7,133 nt of DNA from positions 1 to 7,133 of the forward strand of contig JAJYXA010000148.1 in the NCBI GenBank assembly GCA_021791235.1, in the 5' to 3' direction. Positions 4,628-7,133 of the stretch are shown here, piece by piece. A program made the translations under genes and the position numbers. Positions within the stretch are counted from its first letter, which is position 1; every line of letters starts with the position of its first letter. Below the pieces are notes generated by a model. That model was not told where the DNA came from, searched no databases, and was given only the letters and a program-made list of their open reading frames with translations. The stretch comes from Pseudomonadota bacterium (lineage in GTDB: Bacteria > Pseudomonadota > Gammaproteobacteria > Burkholderiales > Thiobacillaceae).

Positions 4628-7133
4628 GGCGGCATTTCTCCAGACCGAAATCAAGTGTGTACAACAATTTACTATCTTGGCTGTGCCAGACGCCTGCGGA
4701 CGACCCCGACATGACGAGTTGCAAATAGCCCGCGAGTGGACCATCGGTTTCCTTGCGGCAGTAGTGCAGGCGTTTTGCCCAATTCGCAGGCGCGGGCGCT
4801 GCGCCTAGATTGAGCGCTTCAGGCAATTCGCGCTCGGGGATGTCTTCAATGCGCCGCCCGTCGAGCAAGCGCCCATCTGCGGTTACGGGCAGCACGGTCA
4901 GGCTCATTTCGCCGTCTCGGGTGAGGCCGGTAATGCGGTCGTCGTCGTCGCGGAAGCTGCTGACGGTCATCGTGGTCAGGCGTTGCGCGTCTTTTTCGCG
5001 GCTATTTTGCAGGCTGCTGTAAGCGTCGAAGTTCAAGGCAATTTTCTCCGGCTCGGCATCCCAATCCTCGCGCTGATAAACCAGCGCGATCCAGTCGCGG
5101 TAAGCCTCTGGGAAAACCAGCGCGTCATGGCACGCAAGCAGGGTATCGGTACGCCACAATACACGGGCATTGCCGTAGATCAGCTCGAACACGCCGTAGT
5201 CGTCGCCTTCCACCGTCAGCACGGTGCAGCGCGGCGTTTCAAAGCTGGGCGGACGCTGCGCGCGAACATGACGGTGCAGGCGCCCCAGACGCTGAAAGAG
5301 TAAATCAACCGGGCAAATCTGTGTAATCAACCAGTCGAAATCGAGGTCGAGACTTTGCTCCACGACTTGAGTGGCGACCAGTATCCGTCCCGTCGTGCGC
5401 AGTGCTTTACGCCCGTAGTGCTTGAGTGCAGCGGCTTCTTTGTCCTGCCGGTCGGTGAAGCGGTAGCGGGCGTGGAAAACGTCCACATCGATTTTCGTGC
5501 GTTCCCTCAGCAGTCGTGCAAGGCGTTGGGCGTCATCCACCAGATTGACGACGACGGCGACAAGGGCGCCGTTTTCAGCGGCGGCGACGATGCGGGCCAG
5601 CAAGGTTTCGTCGGGGAAGGCTCGGGCCAGCCGCAGGCATTCGACACCAACTTCGCGGCGCGGCGGCTGGTGTGCTTCGGCGACCGTTTTTGGCAGGGTC
5701 TCGCCGCCGGTGGCATGCCACAGCGCCGGGTAGGGCGCGGCGTCCGTACCGTGTGAATCCCAGGCTTTAAGTAACTTATCGCGCAGTTCAGCAGACAGCG
5801 TGGCCGACAGCAACACGGCACTGCCGCCGCAGGCGTGCTGGCTTTTCAATACCTCGCCCAGCAGGCCGTGCATATAGGCGTCGTAGGCGTGGACTTCGTC
5901 GACGATCAAAACCGACTTGTTGATGCCGAAACCTCGCACGAACTTGTGCCGCACCGGCAGCACCGAGAGCAGGACCTGATCAACGGTACACACACCGATT
6001 TGCCCCAGAAACACCCGCTTGCGGCTGCTGGCGAGCCAGGCGGCGCATTGCACGGCGGCCTCTTCCTTGCCCTGAGCTGTGAGACGTTGCCCGCGCTCGA
6101 CGAGTTGCTGGAATCCTGCGTTAAATTGCCGCTTGCCATGCGCCAGTACGACGTTGGCCTGGCCATAAACCTGCGCGGCAAAGGCCTCGACGCGCTCGAA
6201 CATGGCATTGGCCGTGGCCTGCGTCGGCAGGGCGAACACGATGCTGTCGGCCACGCCCGCCGCCAGCAAGCGCCAAGCGTAGGCCAGCGCTGCCTCGGTC
6301 TTGCCACTGCCGGTCGGCGCTTCGATCAAGGTCAAACCGGGTACGGCTGGGAGCGCGTCGATTTCTGTCTGCACCCCGCGCGGGGTCTCGCCGGTATTGA
6401 GCAAGGCCACCAATCCGGCGTAACACTGTGCTTGTGAAAGCAGGCCGTAGCGTTCGAGCATCCGTCGCGACTCAATCCGCGCCATGCGCTCCTGAAAGTA
6501 GTCTTGTAGCGCCACACCGGGCGCACGGTAATCGAATTCGTTCACATTCGATCCCAGCCAGTCGCAGCTCGCGCAAAAACCCGCGAGTAGGGCGCGCGCA
6601 GGCAAAGAACAGGCAGGTGGTAAGTCTTCCAAACCCAAGCCGACAGGATCAAGAAACAGCTTTTCCAATGCAATGACGAAGGAACGTCGCGCTTCGCGGT
6701 CGCGCCCGATTAACACTTCATCGGCTTCAATGCCGCTTAAACCAGCCATAGTCGGCGAATAATAATCGCCATGATGCCCAGTCACTGCGGCGAGCCAGTT
6801 TTCCCAACGTGGCCAAGCTGAAGGGGTACCTTGGTTCAGCCAACTCGCGAAATCTTCCCTAGCCCACGCCATGCCCGCGTGCCCATGATCGAACCCGTTT
6901 ATTTCCGTTATCGGAATTTCATGATCCCGGCCTTTTTCCATTGGTCGCCACGCTGCTGCCAAAGTTTCTGGAGCTTTGAGCTGAAAACGTAAATCGAACT
7001 TGCCAAGATCATGCAGCGCAATAAAAAATAGCACCCAAGCACGGATGTCGTCGCGTGCTGACTTCTCTGTACAGGCAAAAGCCGCCCTGAATTTGGCTTG
7101 TAGCGCAACGCTTGCGTCCCACCAGGAACCTGC
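4614..7133 (-). CDS. cas3: Cas3 HD nuclease-helicase (5' end off window)
   Basis: The frame is open to the right edge, giving 839 residues without a start; E. coli Cas3 is 888. GTG at 7034-7032 is internal, because the codons before it continue conserved sequence (DIRAWVLFFIALHDLGKFDL). Counting from the first complete codon (7133-7131), the HD nuclease part shows His41-Asp42 (HDLGK), His83/His85 (FDHGHAG) and His120-His121 (TGHHGDYY), all expected metal ligands. The SF2 helicase has motif I APTGSGKT at 272-279, DEVH at 412-415, SAT at 443-445, motif V around 587-600 (ATQVVEQSLDLDFD) and motif VI QRLGRLHRH at 614-622. A C-terminal accessory domain follows. No frameshift or lost catalytic residue is seen. 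Cas3 is recruited by Cascade after R-loop formation and degrades the target DNA with ATP-driven 3'-5' movement. It stops at TGA 4616-4614, inside cas8e, so both are probably on one transcript. Confidence 0.98.
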   Translation of the reverse strand, partial: AGSWWDASVALQAKFRAAFACTEKSARDDIRAWVLFFIALHDLGKFDLRFQLKAPETLAAAWRPMEKGRDHEIPITEINGFDHGHAGMAWAREDFASWLNQGTPSAWPRWENWLAAVTGHHGDYYSPTMAGLSGIEADEVLIGRDREARRSFVIALEKLFLDPVGLGLEDLPPACSLPARALLAGFCASCDWLGSNVNEFDYRAPGVALQDYFQERMARIESRRMLERYGLLSQAQCYAGLVALLNTGETPRGVQTEIDALPAVPGLTLIEAPTGSGKTEAALAYAWRLLAAGVADSIVFALPTQATANAMFERVEAFAAQVYGQANVVLAHGKRQFNAGFQQLVERGQRLTAQGKEEAAVQCAAWLASSRKRVFLGQIGVCTVDQVLLSVLPVRHKFVRGFGINKSVLIVDEVHAYDAYMHGLLGEVLKSQHACGGSAVLLSATLSAELRDKLLKAWDSHGTDAAPYPALWHATGGETLPKTVAEAHQPPRREVGVECLRLARAFPDETLLARIVAAAENGALVAVVVNLVDDAQRLARLLRERTKIDVDVFHARYRFTDRQDKEAAALKHYGRKALRTTGRILVATQVVEQSLDLDFDWLITQICPVDLLFQRLGRLHRHVRAQRPPSFETPRCTVLTVEGDDYGVFELIYGNARVLWRTDTLLACHDALVFPEAYRDWIALVYQREDWDAEPEKIALNFDAYSSLQNSREKDAQRLTTMTVSSFRDDDDRITGLTRDGEMSLTVLPVTADGRLLDGRRIEDIPERELPEALNLGAAPAPANWAKRLHYCRKETDGPLAGYLQLVMSGSSAGVWHSQDSKLLYTLDFGLEKCRHESA
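4637..4641 (-). promoter_or_regulatory. Shine-Dalgarno site that decides the cas8e start
   Basis: GGAGA on the minus strand lies nine bases before ATG 4627-4625, inside the cas3 3' end. It supports the 503-residue Cas8e rather than the 542-residue reading. Confidence 0.55.

Noticed and set aside
3776..4714. 312-codon plus-strand open frame opposite cas8e
   Set aside because: It is antisense to a well-matched cas8e, rich in Arg/His/Ala/Gln as expected of a complement frame in G+C-rich DNA, and has no recognisable domain.
5835..6437. 200-codon plus-strand open frame opposite cas3
   Set aside because: It lies opposite the helicase core of cas3, whose motifs explain the sequence; no domain is visible in the antisense reading.
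7032..7034. GTG as the true start of cas3
   Set aside because: The 33 codons before it are open and continue conserved Cas3 sequence into the HDLGK motif, and the gene would be too short with the HD motif only seven residues from the N-terminus.
1..7133. CRISPR array or degenerate repeat unit
   Set aside because: No regularly spaced repeat of about 28-29 bases or isolated I-E repeat-like hairpin was seen on either strand.

Overview
The window holds the interference half of a type I-E (Cse/E. coli-type) CRISPR-Cas system on the minus strand, followed by the start of a small ribbon-helix-helix-type antitoxin gene. Read in the direction of transcription (right to left), the order is cas3 (5' end outside the window), cas8e/casA, cse2/casB, cas7e/casC, cas5e/casD, cas6e/casE, then a short AT-rich gap and the partial antitoxin gene. 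The sequence is G+C-rich, and the Cas proteins match remembered E. coli K-12 Cascade subunits well along their whole length. This suggests a proteobacterium, probably beta or gamma; the species cannot be told from the window.

The cas genes are packed tightly. cas3/cas8e overlap by 14 bases, cas8e/cse2 by 4 (ATGA), cse2/cas7e by 1 (TAATG), cas7e/cas5e are 3 bases apart, and cas5e/cas6e overlap by 10. They are almost certainly one transcript with coupled translation, and its promoter lies beyond the right edge. Cas6e would cut the CRISPR precursor RNA. Cas7e, Cas5e, Cse2 and Cas8e would form Cascade on the crRNA, Cas8e would read the PAM, and Cas3 would unwind and degrade the target strand. All the catalytic and PAM-contact residues that could be checked by eye are present, so the effector looks functional.

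The unusual point is the left end. In the common I-E layout cas1, cas2 and the CRISPR array follow cas6e. Here, 62 bases after cas6e, there is an antitoxin-like gene with its own Shine-Dalgarno sequence and, just upstream, two near-identical 9-base direct repeats exactly 11 bases apart, a plausible autoregulatory operator. No cas1, cas2, CRISPR repeat, RNA gene or insertion sequence is visible. The only non-coding stretch, 180-241, is 62 bases long; no gene-free stretch reaches 300 bases.
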